Below are positions 44,323-53,106 of a stretch of 64,000 bases of DNA, piece by piece; position 1 is the stretch's first letter, and every line of letters starts with the position of its first letter. Where the stretch lies: positions 1-64,000 of the forward strand of contig NZ_AUFE01000032.1 of NCBI RefSeq assembly GCF_000426345.1, written 5' to 3'. The notes under the pieces are model-generated. The model saw nothing but the letters and a program-made list of their open reading frames with translations, ran no database searches and was not told where the DNA came from. The DNA comes from Cupriavidus phytohabitans. Lineage in GTDB: Bacteria > Pseudomonadota > Gammaproteobacteria > Burkholderiales > Burkholderiaceae. The position numbers were made by a program, and so were the translations under genes.

Positions 44323-45816
44323 TCAGGCCGGCGCCTTGCGCACCAGCACCAACGCCAGCGCCTCGCGCCGGAACCCATGGCTCACCTGGTGGTAGAACGG
44401 GTGCGGCGAGAACTGCCGCGAGATAAACGACGCCAGCAGCGACGCCGCCAGCAGGAACACGGTCAGGTCCTGCGTGCGCGTCATCTCCATCACGATCACG
44501 CTGGCGGTGACGGGCGCCTGCGTGGCCGCGGCGAGGAACGCCGCCATCGATACCAGCGCAAGCACGCGCGGCTCCGCCATGCCGGTGACGAACTGCGCCA
44601 CGTTCTCGCCGATGCCCGCGCCGATGGCCAGCGCCGGCGTGAAAATCCCGCCCGGGATGCCGGCAAAGTACGACACCACCGTCGCCACCAGCTTGGCGAC
44701 GCCGAACCACAGCGTCGCATGCGATTCGCCGTTGATCAGCGCCGAGGCCTGCTCGTAGCCGGTGCCGAAGGTGGCACCCGCGGTGGCCACGCCAAGCACC
44801 GCCACCACCAGCCCGCAGCCGAACGCTACCCACACCGGATGCTGCATCGGCCAGGCGCGCCAGCGTGCCGGCAGCAGGCCGGGCACGCCGCCCGCCAATG
44901 CCTTGGCGAAGAAGCCGCCCAGCACGCCATTGAGCAGCGCGCAAACCAGCACCGGCCCCCAGGCGTTGCTCAGTACCAGCATCGGCACCTTGACGACGAA
45001 ATACGGGTTGTTGCCCAGCACCGCCAACGACAGGAAGCCGGCGGTCAGTACGCCCGACAGCACCAGCCGGTCCCAACGCACCGCGGTACCGCGCCCCAGC
45101 TCCTCGATGGCGAAAACCACGCCTGCCAGCGGCGTGTTGAACGCGGCCGCCAGCCCGCCGGCCGCGCCCGCGGCGATCAGCGCGTTGGGATGGAAGCCGA
45201 TGCGCAAGCGCAGTTTCTGCTGGCACCAACGGCCCCACGCCAGCATGGCCGCGGCGCCGACCTGCACCGACGGCCCCTCGCGGCCCACCGACGCGCCGGC
45301 GAGCAACGCCAGCGTGGTCAGCAACACCTTCCACATCGATTGCCGCAACGACACCAGCGCCGTCTGCGCCGGGCCATTCGGCGGCAGCTTGAACGCCGCG
45401 ATCACCTGGGGGATGCCGCTGCCGCGCGCCTGCGGCGCGAAGCGGATCGTCAGCCAGCGCAGCGCGGCCAGGCCGAACGGCAGCATCACGAAGGCCAGCC
45501 ACGGCGTGGCCTGGGTCAGCTGGTGGTTCCAGCGCAGCGCCACCTCGGCGATCCACGCGAACACCAGCGAAAACAGGCCGACGAAGCCGGCGCCGAACAT
45601 GAATACCGTGTAGCGCAGCGTGGTGCGCGAGATGCGGCCGGCCTGGCGCGATTTGCGCCGGGCTGCGAGGCGGGCGCGGCGGGTGAGTTCGTCGATCAGG
45701 CGGGGATCGGGGGGCGGTGCGGCGGGATCCTGAGCGTCCGGATGCTGCGCCAGTTCTGTGGGCGATGGATCGGCGGTATCGGCATTCTTGGGTTCGGTGG
45801 ACTCGCGCTCGGTCAT
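44323..45816 (-). CDS. CLC-family chloride channel/transporter
   Basis: A 497-residue CLC protein with the three pore signatures GSGIPQV, GREGPSVQVGA (gating Glu) and GIFTPALAIGA. FNTPLAGVVFAIEEL keeps the acidic pair that carries protons in CLC exchangers, so an H+/Cl- antiporter is likely. The first 65 residues are an acidic/Pro-rich then Arg-rich cytoplasmic tail; the C-terminus lacks CBS domains. Other CLC members export fluoride, but their marker motifs are absent here. Confidence 0.92.
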   Translation of the reverse strand: MTERESTEPKNADTADPSPTELAQHPDAQDPAAPPPDPRLIDELTRRARLAARRKSRQAGRISRTTLRYTVFMFGAGFVGLFSLVFAWIAEVALRWNHQLTQATPWLAFVMLPFGLAALRWLTIRFAPQARGSGIPQVIAAFKLPPNGPAQTALVSLRQSMWKVLLTTLALLAGASVGREGPSVQVGAAAMLAWGRWCQQKLRLRIGFHPNALIAAGAAGGLAAAFNTPLAGVVFAIEELGRGTAVRWDRLVLSGVLTAGFLSLAVLGNNPYFVVKVPMLVLSNAWGPVLVCALLNGVLGGFFAKALAGGVPGLLPARWRAWPMQHPVWVAFGCGLVVAVLGVATAGATFGTGYEQASALINGESHATLWFGVAKLVATVVSYFAGIPGGIFTPALAIGAGIGENVAQFVTGMAEPRVLALVSMAAFLAAATQAPVTASVIVMEMTRTQDLTVFLLAASLLASFISRQFSPHPFYHQVSHGFRREALALVLVRKAPA

Positions 45817-45967
45817 GACACGGGGCGTTGCTGGGACATTCGGCGCGGTGCGGGGGTGCGCCAGGAATCAGCGAGAACTATACGCCCATCGTTGCGACGT
45901 GGGCCCAAGGCTGGCCGGTGATCGTCGGGCATGAGCGCTTGAGCAAACTACCGCCCGGCCGCGAAGG

Positions 45968-45997
45968 CTCGCCTCTCCCGCACGCGGGAGAGGCGAG
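45968..45997. repeat. GC palindromic repeat, copy 4
   Basis: CTCGCCTCTCCCGCACGCGGGAGAGGCGAG, shown as arms CTCGCCTCTCCCGC and GCGGGAGAGGCGAG around CA, is a perfect palindromic hairpin between the Bug gene stop and the CLC gene start. Compared with other copies, both arms carry the compensating C-G change (CCCC to CGCC), which preserves pairing. Confidence 0.75.
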
Positions 45998-46027
45998 CAA
46001 GCCGAGCGCTTGCCAGCGCATGCATCC

Positions 46028-47026
46028 CTAATCCAGCGAAATATTATTCGCCTTGATCACCTTCCCCCAATGCTCCCGGTCCGCCTCGATGTACCGGTCG
46101 ATCTCCGCCTGCGTGCGCGGCGGCTGCACGATCAGGCCGAGCCCGCTGAAGGTTGCACGGAACTGCGGATCCTTCAGCACGTGCGATGCCGCAGCCTGCA
46201 ATTTGGCCACCGCCTCGGGGGGCGTCTGTGCGGGCACCGCCAGCCCGAACCACGTCGCGGCCTGGAAATTGGGATAGCCGCTCTCGGCCACGGTCGGCAC
46301 GTTGGGCAGCACCTCCAGCCGGGTGCGGCCGGTGACCGCCAGCGCCTTGAGCTTGCCGGCCTTGATATGCGGCAGCGAGGTGCTGACCACGTCGACCATC
46401 AGCTGCACGTCATTGGCCAGCAGCGCCGCCAGCGCCGGCGCGCTGCCGTTGTAGGGCACGTGGGTAACGTTGATGCCGAGCTCGGTCTTCAGCATCTCGG
46501 TGGCCAGCTGCAGCGCATTGCCCAACCCCACCGACGCATAGTTGAGCTTGCCGCCGGACGATTTGGCGTAGGCCGCGAACTCCTTGATGCTGGTGGCCGG
46601 CACCTGGGTATTGGTCACCACCACCAGCGGCGCCTCGGCGCCGATCGTGAAGATCTTGAAGTCCTTGGGCGGATCGTAGGTGATCTTCTTGTACAGCATC
46701 GGATTGAGCACCATGCTGCCGTTGGTTGCCAGCACCATGGTGTAGCCGTCGGCGGGCGCACGTGCCACGCTGTTGGTGCCGATCATGGTGGCGGCACCGG
46801 GGCGGTTCTCGACCACCACGGTCTGGCCGAGCTGGCGCGACATGCCGTCGGCCAGCGCGCGTCCGAACTGGTCGGTCGAGCCGCCCGGCGTGTACGGCAC
46901 CACCAGCTTGAGCGGCCGGTCCGGATAGGCGGCCAGCGCGGCGCCGCCCCACAGTGCCAGCGCGCATCCGGCGCCGGCTGCCATCGCGGCGAGCCAGGTG
47001 CGCCGTCCGCTGTTGTCCTTGTGCAT
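46028..47026 (-). CDS. Bug-family (TTT) periplasmic solute-binding protein
   Basis: A 332-residue receptor of the tripartite tricarboxylate/Bug family, with signal peptide ending near ALAAYP and the family opening YPDRPLKLVVPYTPGGSTDQFGR. Other marks are VVVENRPGAATMIGTNSVARAPADGYT and VPTVAESGYP. No TctAB membrane genes are adjacent, as is usual for orphan Bug proteins. GGAGGAG precedes the ATG. It lies 49 bases downstream of an acyl-CoA synthetase on the same strand and may capture that enzyme's acid. Confidence 0.93.
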   Translation of the reverse strand: MHKDNSGRRTWLAAMAAGAGCALALWGGAALAAYPDRPLKLVVPYTPGGSTDQFGRALADGMSRQLGQTVVVENRPGAATMIGTNSVARAPADGYTMVLATNGSMVLNPMLYKKITYDPPKDFKIFTIGAEAPLVVVTNTQVPATSIKEFAAYAKSSGGKLNYASVGLGNALQLATEMLKTELGINVTHVPYNGSAPALAALLANDVQLMVDVVSTSLPHIKAGKLKALAVTGRTRLEVLPNVPTVAESGYPNFQAATWFGLAVPAQTPPEAVAKLQAAASHVLKDPQFRATFSGLGLIVQPPRTQAEIDRYIEADREHWGKVIKANNISLD

Positions 47027-47075
47027 CGCGTCTCCTCCTGTGGTTATCTTTGTGTTGCCGCGCCGCCCGGTACGC

Positions 47076-48569
47076 TTAAACGCGCCGCTGACGGCCTTCC
47101 CAGTATCGGTCACGCAGCCGGCGCTTGGCGAGCTTGCCGGTCTCGTCGCGCGGCAGCTGCGGCTCGATCACGATGCTGCGCGGCACCTTGAAGCCCGACA
47201 GCCGCTGGCGCAGCCATTCGATCACGTCGGCCTCGCGGATTTCCGCGCCCGGCATCGGCTGCACCAGGCCCAGCAGGCGCTCGCCGTACTCGTCATCGGG
47301 GACGCCGAACACCACGCAGTCGGCCACGCCGGGATAGCGCACCAGCTCGTGCTCGATCTCGGCCGGGTAGATGTTGACGCCGCCGGAGATCACCATGTCC
47401 GAGGCGCGGTCGCAGATGAACAGGTAGCCGTCGGCATCGACGTAGCCCATGTCGCCCAGCGTCACCAGCCCGCCACGGTCGATGGCGCTGCGCGCGGCGT
47501 CGTTGTTGCGGTAACTGAAGTCGGGATAGGCTGGCTGGCGCACGTAGACCAGGCCGACTTCGCCCGGCGCGCACTCGCGGCCGTCTTCGTCCAGGATGCG
47601 CAGCTGCGCGTCGTCGACAGGCTTGCCGGCGGTGCCCGGGCGCGCGGCGGCGTCGGCCGGCGTGGCCACGGTGATCATGCCGGCCTCGCTGGAGGCATAG
47701 GTCTCGTAGATGATGGGGCCGAACCAGTCGAGCATGGCGCGCTTGACCTCCGGCGCGCACGGCGAGCCGGTCGAGGCGACGAAGCGCAGCGACGACACGT
47801 CGTACTTCGCGCGCACCTCGGGCGGCAGCTTGAGCAGGCGCACGTACATGATAGGCACCAGGTAGATCACGTCGATGCGGTGTTTCTCGATCAGCGCCAG
47901 CACCTGCTCGGCATCGAAGCGCGGCGTGATCACCAGCCGCTCCGCCATCTGCAGCGCGTTCTGGATAAACGAGCTTGGCGCGCTGTGATACAGCGGCGCC
48001 GACATCAGCGCGCGGCAGCCCGGCTCGAGACCGTAGGTCTGCCGCACCAGCGAACGGGCGCGCGCCTGCTGCGCTTCCAGCTGGTCCAGCGGGACCGGAG
48101 CGCGCACCACGCCCTTGGGCCGGCCGGTGGTGCCGGAGGTGTAGGCCATGTGGCCGCGCGGCGCCACGCGCGGGCCGTCATACGCCGGCTGCTGTGCCAG
48201 CCAGCCCTCATACTCGATCGCGCCCTCGGCGCCACCGCCGACCGACAGCACCGTCATGCCGGCGGGCACGGCCTCATGCACCGCGGGCAGCAGGTCGGAC
48301 TGGACCAGCAACGCCTTGGCGCCGCTGTCGGCCAGCAGGAAGCGCACCTCCTCGGCGGTGAAGTGCCAGTTGATCGGGCAGTAGTAGCAGCCGGCGGTGC
48401 GGCAGGCATTAACCACGTCGGCGTAGGCGGGATCGTTGCGCAGCAGCACCGCCACCACGTCGCCCTGCTGCACGCCCAGCCGGCGCAGGCCGCCGGCGAG
48501 TTGCGCGCCGCGCGCCACCAGTTCGTCGGCGCTGCGGTGCATGTCTTCAAACCAGAGGTCCGTGGCCAT
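47076..48569 (-). CDS. AMP-binding acyl-CoA synthetase, substrate unknown
   Basis: A 497-residue class I adenylate-forming ligase with the ATP loop AYTSGTTGRPKGVVR, YETYASSEAGM, GDMGYVDADGYLFICDR and the C-terminal catalytic Lys in LPRDETGKLAKRRLRDR. Relatives activate medium or aromatic acids. AAGGAGA precedes the ATG. It is first of the synthetase-Bug pair, divergent from a LysR regulator, which suggests substrate-induced expression. Confidence 0.92.
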   Translation of the reverse strand: MATDLWFEDMHRSADELVARGAQLAGGLRRLGVQQGDVVAVLLRNDPAYADVVNACRTAGCYYCPINWHFTAEEVRFLLADSGAKALLVQSDLLPAVHEAVPAGMTVLSVGGGAEGAIEYEGWLAQQPAYDGPRVAPRGHMAYTSGTTGRPKGVVRAPVPLDQLEAQQARARSLVRQTYGLEPGCRALMSAPLYHSAPSSFIQNALQMAERLVITPRFDAEQVLALIEKHRIDVIYLVPIMYVRLLKLPPEVRAKYDVSSLRFVASTGSPCAPEVKRAMLDWFGPIIYETYASSEAGMITVATPADAAARPGTAGKPVDDAQLRILDEDGRECAPGEVGLVYVRQPAYPDFSYRNNDAARSAIDRGGLVTLGDMGYVDADGYLFICDRASDMVISGGVNIYPAEIEHELVRYPGVADCVVFGVPDDEYGERLLGLVQPMPGAEIREADVIEWLRQRLSGFKVPRSIVIEPQLPRDETGKLAKRRLRDRYWEGRQRRV

Positions 48570-48632
48570 CCGTTGTCTCCTTTTTTCGCTGAGCTGACTG
48601 ACAGCTTGCCACTGTATCGGCGCGGTCCTGCA

Positions 48633-48682
48633 TCGACAATCACGCGCAGCGGAATCACAATGTTGCGCCAGACTCGACAATC
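48633..48682. promoter_or_regulatory. Paired TCGACAATC sites in the synthetase/LysR gap
   Basis: TCGACAATC occurs at 48633-48641 and 48674-48682, 41 bases apart, in the 129-base divergent gap. Direct repeats there could be LysR contact sites. Spacing is about four helical turns. Confidence 0.35.
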
Positions 48683-48698
48683 CCACAGGCAATCCCGG

Positions 48699-49607
48699 AT
48701 GGACCTCAACCTGATCCAGGCCTTCGTCGACATCGTCGATGCCGGCAACCTTGCCGAAGCGGGCCGGCGGCGCGGCGTCACGCGCTCGCAGGTCAGCCGC
48801 CAGCTGCGCGAGCTCGAGCACCAGGCCGGCGCCCAACTGCTGCGCCGGACCACGCGGCGGCTGGAACTGACCGAGCCCGGCCATGCGCTGTACCAGCATG
48901 GCGTGCGCATCCTGCAGGAGGTGAGTTCGGCACAAGCGGAAATCGACAGCCTGGGCAAGACCCTGCGCGGCCATGTGCGCGTGAGCGTGCCGACCGGGCT
49001 GGGCGATGCCTATATCGCGCCATTGCTGCTGCGCTTTGCCAAGCTGCATCCCGGGATCACGCTGCGGGTGTTCTTTGCCAACCGCGTCAACGACCTGATC
49101 GCGGCGGAGATCGATGTGGCGCTGAAGGTCACCTCTGCGCCGCCGCTGGACCATGTGGCGCGGGAAATCTGCGATATCCGCTGGCAACTGTATGCATCGC
49201 CGGAATACCTTGCGACCATGCCGCCGGTGCGGGTGCCACCCGATCTGGCCGGGTGCAGCTTCCTTTGCCCGCCCTATACGCCGCGCCAGTTCGCGCTGTC
49301 GCTGTACCGCGAGGGTCAGCGCGTCGACGTGGCGCTGACGCCGACGCTGCAATCCGAGCACTTCCTGTTCCTGGCACGCGCGGTGACGGAGGGGCACGGC
49401 ATCGGCCTGCTGCCGGTCTATATCGGCTGGGAGGAAGTGCGCGCTGGCAAACTTGTGCCGGTGCTGCCGGACTGGCGGCCCGAGGGCCTGGGCAACCGGC
49501 TCTTCATCATCACCACCCCCAATCTGCATCCGTCGATGGCCACGCGCGCGCTGATCGAATTCATGCGCGACGAACTGGGCAAGCTGGAGGTCTTCGCCGC
49601 GCCCTGA
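48699..49607 (+). CDS. LysR-family transcriptional regulator
   Basis: A 302-residue LysR protein. The N-terminal winged helix reads MDLNLIQAFVDIVDAGNLAEAGRR in part, with RSQVSRQLRELEHQAG as recognition helix, followed by the effector-binding domain from about residue 88. It probably controls the divergent acyl-CoA synthetase-Bug operon. An ATG 13 codons upstream (MLRQTRQ) is in frame; the later one fits the family. Confidence 0.92.
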   Translation: MDLNLIQAFVDIVDAGNLAEAGRRRGVTRSQVSRQLRELEHQAGAQLLRRTTRRLELTEPGHALYQHGVRILQEVSSAQAEIDSLGKTLRGHVRVSVPTGLGDAYIAPLLLRFAKLHPGITLRVFFANRVNDLIAAEIDVALKVTSAPPLDHVAREICDIRWQLYASPEYLATMPPVRVPPDLAGCSFLCPPYTPRQFALSLYREGQRVDVALTPTLQSEHFLFLARAVTEGHGIGLLPVYIGWEEVRAGKLVPVLPDWRPEGLGNRLFIITTPNLHPSMATRALIEFMRDELGKLEVFAAP

Positions 49608-49665
49608 CCGCGCGGCCGGTGATCGAACAGAATCACGCGTTGGCGGCACTGTCCGGGTCCGCAGA

Positions 49666-49680
49666 CTTGCATTCTGCAAG
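49666..49680. promoter_or_regulatory. Palindrome 1 upstream of hxlR
   Basis: CTTGCA-TTC-TGCAAG, perfect 6-bp arms. Its partner is centred exactly 30 bases downstream. Confidence 0.7.
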
Positions 49681-49695
49681 CTATGCTTCAGGGAA

Positions 49696-49710
49696 CTTGC
49701 AAAATGCAAG
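49696..49710. promoter_or_regulatory. Palindrome 2 upstream of hxlR
   Basis: CTTGCA-AAA-TGCAAG, the same arms as palindrome 1, 31 bases before the hxlR ATG. Two identical operators three helical turns apart fit cooperative autorepression by a dimeric winged-helix protein. Confidence 0.7.
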
Positions 49711-49740
49711 CATGCTGACCACCGCGAGGCGGAGACATCC

Positions 49741-50256
49741 ATGCCCCCAACCGATTTCACTTCGATGCCCTGCCCGGTCGCCCGCTCGATGGCGGTGCTG
49801 GGCGAGCGCTGGGCCATCCTGGTGCTGCGCGAGGCCTTCTACGGCAGCACGCGCTTCGATGAGTTCGAACGCAACCTGGGCATCGCCCCCAATATCCTCA
49901 GCGCCCGGCTCAAGACGCTGGTAGCGCACGGCCTGCTCGCCCGCGTCACGCCAGAGGGCGGCGGCCGCCATGTCTACCAGCTGACCGGCAAGGGCCGTGA
50001 CTTCTTCCCGGCCTATGTCGCGCTCAAGGCCTGGGCCGACCGCTGGATGACCGATGAGAAGGGTCCGCTGACGCTGCTGCAGGACCGCCGCACCGGCCAG
50101 GAAATCGCCGAACCCGCGCTGGCACGCGCCGACGGCACGCCGATCACGCTGGACGACGTGCGCGTGCTGCCCGGCCCGGGCGCCGGCCGCTTCCTGCGGC
50201 GCCGCTTCGGCGAACCCGACACCATCGGCCACGTGGCGGAGCACGAACATGAGTGA
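49741..50256 (+). CDS. HxlR-family transcriptional regulator
   Basis: A 171-residue winged-helix regulator with the HxlR opening CPVARSMAVLGERWAILVLRE (shown to 20 residues: CPVARSMAVLGERWAILVLR) and the sensing Cys at about residue 11. The recognition region is GIAPNILSARLKTLV. HxlR proteins respond to aldehydes, quinones or other electrophiles. The last eight bases overlap the MATE efflux gene, so it likely controls that pump. Confidence 0.92.
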   Translation: MPPTDFTSMPCPVARSMAVLGERWAILVLREAFYGSTRFDEFERNLGIAPNILSARLKTLVAHGLLARVTPEGGGRHVYQLTGKGRDFFPAYVALKAWADRWMTDEKGPLTLLQDRRTGQEIAEPALARADGTPITLDDVRVLPGPGAGRFLRRRFGEPDTIGHVAEHEHE

Positions 50257-51607
50257 AACCCATGCCTTGCCCGCCGGCAGCGTACCGGCCGAGACAGTCC
50301 CCGCCAGCGAACTCGCCCGCCGCATCGGCCGCCTGGCCGGTCCGACCGCGCTGATCGCGGTGCTGCAGGCCGTGGGCCAGCTGATCGAAACCTGGCTGGC
50401 CGCGCGCCAGGGCACCGCCGCCCTGGCGGGCTGGGCGGTGGTGCTGCCGTTTGCGCTGCTGCTGCAGCAGATGTCGGCCGGCGCCATGGGCGGCGGCGTG
50501 GTCGCGGCGATCGCGCGGGCGCTGGGTGCCAACAGGCGCGACGAGGCCTCGGCACTGGTGATGCATGCGCTGCTGATTGCGGTCACGGCCGGGCTGGCCT
50601 TTGCCGTGGTGCTGGCCGGCTTCCCGCGGGGCGTGCTCGGCGCCGTCGCCGGCGCCACCGCTGCCGAAGCTGCTGCCACCTATGCGATCTGGCTGTTCGG
50701 CGCGGGCGCGATCCCGGCGTGGCTGGCCAATACGCTGGCCTCGGTACTGCGCGGCGGCGGCCGCCATGCGCTGGCGGCGCGCGTGCTGGCGCTGATGTGG
50801 GTGGCCTTCCCGGTGCTGGCGTGGCTGCTGTCCGAACCCGCCGGCATGGGGCTGGCCGGCATCGGAGCGGCGCTGGCCGCGGTCTCGTGGGCCGCGGCGC
50901 TGGCGATGGCAATCGTGGTCGCGCGCGGTGGCGCGGGCTTCGTGCCGGTGCTGCGGGTGCAGCCGTCGTGGGCGCTGTTCTCGCGGATCCTGTCGGTGGG
51001 GCTGGTGGCGTGCGCGCTGGCGTCGGTGGCCAACCTGACCACCATCCTCGTCACCGCGCAGCTGCGCCACCATGGCACCGCGGCGGTGGCGGCCTACGGC
51101 ATCTCGGCGCGGCTGGAATTCCTGATGATCCCGCTGGCGTTCGGCGTGGGCTCGGCGCTGACGGCGCTGGTCGGGCGCGCGGTCGGTGCCGGCGACTGGC
51201 ATACGGCGCGCCGCACCGCATGGGTTGGCGCCTTCCTCGCGCTGGCGATCGCGGGCACGTCCGGCGCAGCGGTGGGACTGGCGCCGATGCGCTTTGCCAG
51301 CCTGTTCAGCAGCGATGCCGAGGTGATCGCCATCGCCGCGCGCGCACTGTCGTGGGTGGGACCGGCGTTCGGCGGCTTCGGCCTGGGGATGGCGCTTTAC
51401 TTCGCCTCGATGGGCGCCGGCCGCATGCGCTGGCCGGTGGCGGCCGGGCTGTGCCGGATCGCGCTGGCCGCGGGCGGCGGCTGGGTGCTGGCCAATGTGT
51501 TCGGCATGGGCCTGGACGGGCATTTCCTGGGCGTGGCGCTGGGGATCACCGCCTATGGCGTGGTGACGGCGATGGGCGTCAGGCAAGGGGAGTGGTCGGC
51601 GCGGTGA
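50249..51607 (+). CDS. MATE-family efflux transporter
   Basis: A 452-residue membrane protein with twelve predicted helices in two halves, matching the MATE (NorM/DinF) class, which exports cationic drugs or metabolites using Na+ or H+. Visible family segments include MSAGAMGGGVVAAIARALGA and SALTALVGRAVGAGDWHTAR. Translation is coupled to hxlR by an eight-base overlap. The substrate is unknown; a toxic electrophile or its conjugate would fit the regulator. Confidence 0.88.
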   Translation: MSETHALPAGSVPAETVPASELARRIGRLAGPTALIAVLQAVGQLIETWLAARQGTAALAGWAVVLPFALLLQQMSAGAMGGGVVAAIARALGANRRDEASALVMHALLIAVTAGLAFAVVLAGFPRGVLGAVAGATAAEAAATYAIWLFGAGAIPAWLANTLASVLRGGGRHALAARVLALMWVAFPVLAWLLSEPAGMGLAGIGAALAAVSWAAALAMAIVVARGGAGFVPVLRVQPSWALFSRILSVGLVACALASVANLTTILVTAQLRHHGTAAVAAYGISARLEFLMIPLAFGVGSALTALVGRAVGAGDWHTARRTAWVGAFLALAIAGTSGAAVGLAPMRFASLFSSDAEVIAIAARALSWVGPAFGGFGLGMALYFASMGAGRMRWPVAAGLCRIALAAGGGWVLANVFGMGLDGHFLGVALGITAYGVVTAMGVRQGEWSAR

Positions 51608-51663
51608 GGGCGAAAGCGCCGAGAGGAAGAACTCTTGCGGCGCCAGCCAGCAAGCTTGCGCCG

Positions 51664-53106
51664 CTACCGCGCCAGCACCTTCGCATCCCCCTGCATCCCC
51701 GCCTCGCGCACGGCCTGCGGCACCGACGGCCAGCCGCCGCCCAGCGACTTGTACAGCGCCGCGGTGCTGGTCAGCACGTCGACCTGGCCCTGGATCGCCG
51801 CCAGTTGCGCGTCGAACAGCTTCTCGCGCGCATTGGTGACCTCCAGGTAGCTCGAATACCCGCCCTCATACCGGGCAAAGGCCTGGTCCGCATAGATGAA
51901 CAGGCTCTGTTCCTGCCGGCGCAGGCTGCCCAGCCGCGTGCGGGTCTCGACGCCATTGGCTAGCGCGCTGTTCACATCCGCCAGCGCGGCGAGCACCGTG
52001 CCCTGGTACGCAAACATGGCCTGGTCGCGCTGCGCGGACGCAGTCTGCACCTGCCCGCGGATGGCGCCGCCCTGGAAGATCGGCTGGGTCAGCCCCGCGC
52101 CGAAGGCCCACACCCGCGACGCGCTGTCCCACAGCGCGCCCGGCGACGCCGCCACGGCGCCGAACAGGCCGCCCAGATTGACCGCCGGCAGGTAGAGTGC
52201 CTGCGCCGCGCCCAGCTGCGCATTGGCGGCGATGGCGGCCTGCTCGGCCTGCAGCACATCGGGCCGGCGCGAGAGCAACGCGGCCGGCAGGTCCGCGCCA
52301 ACCGGCGGCGCCTGCAGCTCGTTGATCGGCTTGCCACGCTCGATCGGGCCCGCCGGCCGGCCCAGCAGCACCGACAGCGCGTTCTCGGTCTGCGCGATGG
52401 CGGCACGCAGCGGCGGGATCGAGCCCTCGGCCACGTAGTAGTCGTTCTCGGCCTGCGCCATTTCCAGCTGCGAGATCACGCCGCCTTCGTAGCGCTGGCG
52501 GAAGATGTCCAGCCCGCTCGCGCGCGATGCCAGCGTCTGCTGCGCGACGTCGAGCTGCGCATCGAGCCCGCGCAGCGTGGCATACCCCTGCACCACGGAA
52601 GCCGCCAGCGCCAGCACCACGCCGCGGCGCGCATACTCGGCATTCCACAGGCTGGCCTCGGCCGCCTCGGCCTGCCGGCGGATGCGGCCCCACAGGTCGA
52701 TCTCCCAGTTGGCGTTGGCCAGCAGCTGGTAGGTATTGCCGGTGCCGCTGCCGAACTGCGTGCTGTTCAGGCTGCCGATGCTTTGACGCGCGGCCGACGC
52801 GGAAAGATTGAGCTGCGGGAAAAAGCCGGCGCGCGCCACCATCAGCTGGCCCCGGAATTCGTCGATGCGCGCGGCGGCGATCCGGACATCGTAGTTGCCG
52901 GCCAGCGCCGCATCCACCAGCGCGTTCAGCACCGGGTCGCTGAACTGGTTCCACCAGTCGCTGTCGGCGGCGATCGCCAGCGCGCCGGTGTCGAGGCGGT
53001 ACTGCGCCACCTCCGGCGTCTCCGGGCGCTGGTAGTTGGGGCCGATCGCACAGCCGCCCAGTGTTGCCGCGACGCTGGCCGCCAGCATCCACGCACGTGG
53101 GCTCAT
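51664..53106 (-). CDS. RND efflux outer-membrane lipoprotein (OprM/NodT type)
   Basis: A 480-residue outer-membrane factor. A signal peptide ends in the lipobox TLGGC (Cys about 19), followed by [12 protein letters not shown], the standard NodT-family opening. Two OEP repeats follow, including [21 protein letters not shown] and [10 protein letters not shown]. It is the third gene of the RND operon and overlaps the pump gene by four bases. Confidence 0.94.
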   Translation of the reverse strand: MSPRAWMLAASVAATLGGCAIGPNYQRPETPEVAQYRLDTGALAIAADSDWWNQFSDPVLNALVDAALAGNYDVRIAAARIDEFRGQLMVARAGFFPQLNLSASAARQSIGSLNSTQFGSGTGNTYQLLANANWEIDLWGRIRRQAEAAEASLWNAEYARRGVVLALAASVVQGYATLRGLDAQLDVAQQTLASRASGLDIFRQRYEGGVISQLEMAQAENDYYVAEGSIPPLRAAIAQTENALSVLLGRPAGPIERGKPINELQAPPVGADLPAALLSRRPDVLQAEQAAIAANAQLGAAQALYLPAVNLGGLFGAVAASPGALWDSASRVWAFGAGLTQPIFQGGAIRGQVQTASAQRDQAMFAYQGTVLAALADVNSALANGVETRTRLGSLRRQEQSLFIYADQAFARYEGGYSSYLEVTNAREKLFDAQLAAIQGQVDVLTSTAALYKSLGGGWPSVPQAVREAGMQGDAKVLAR

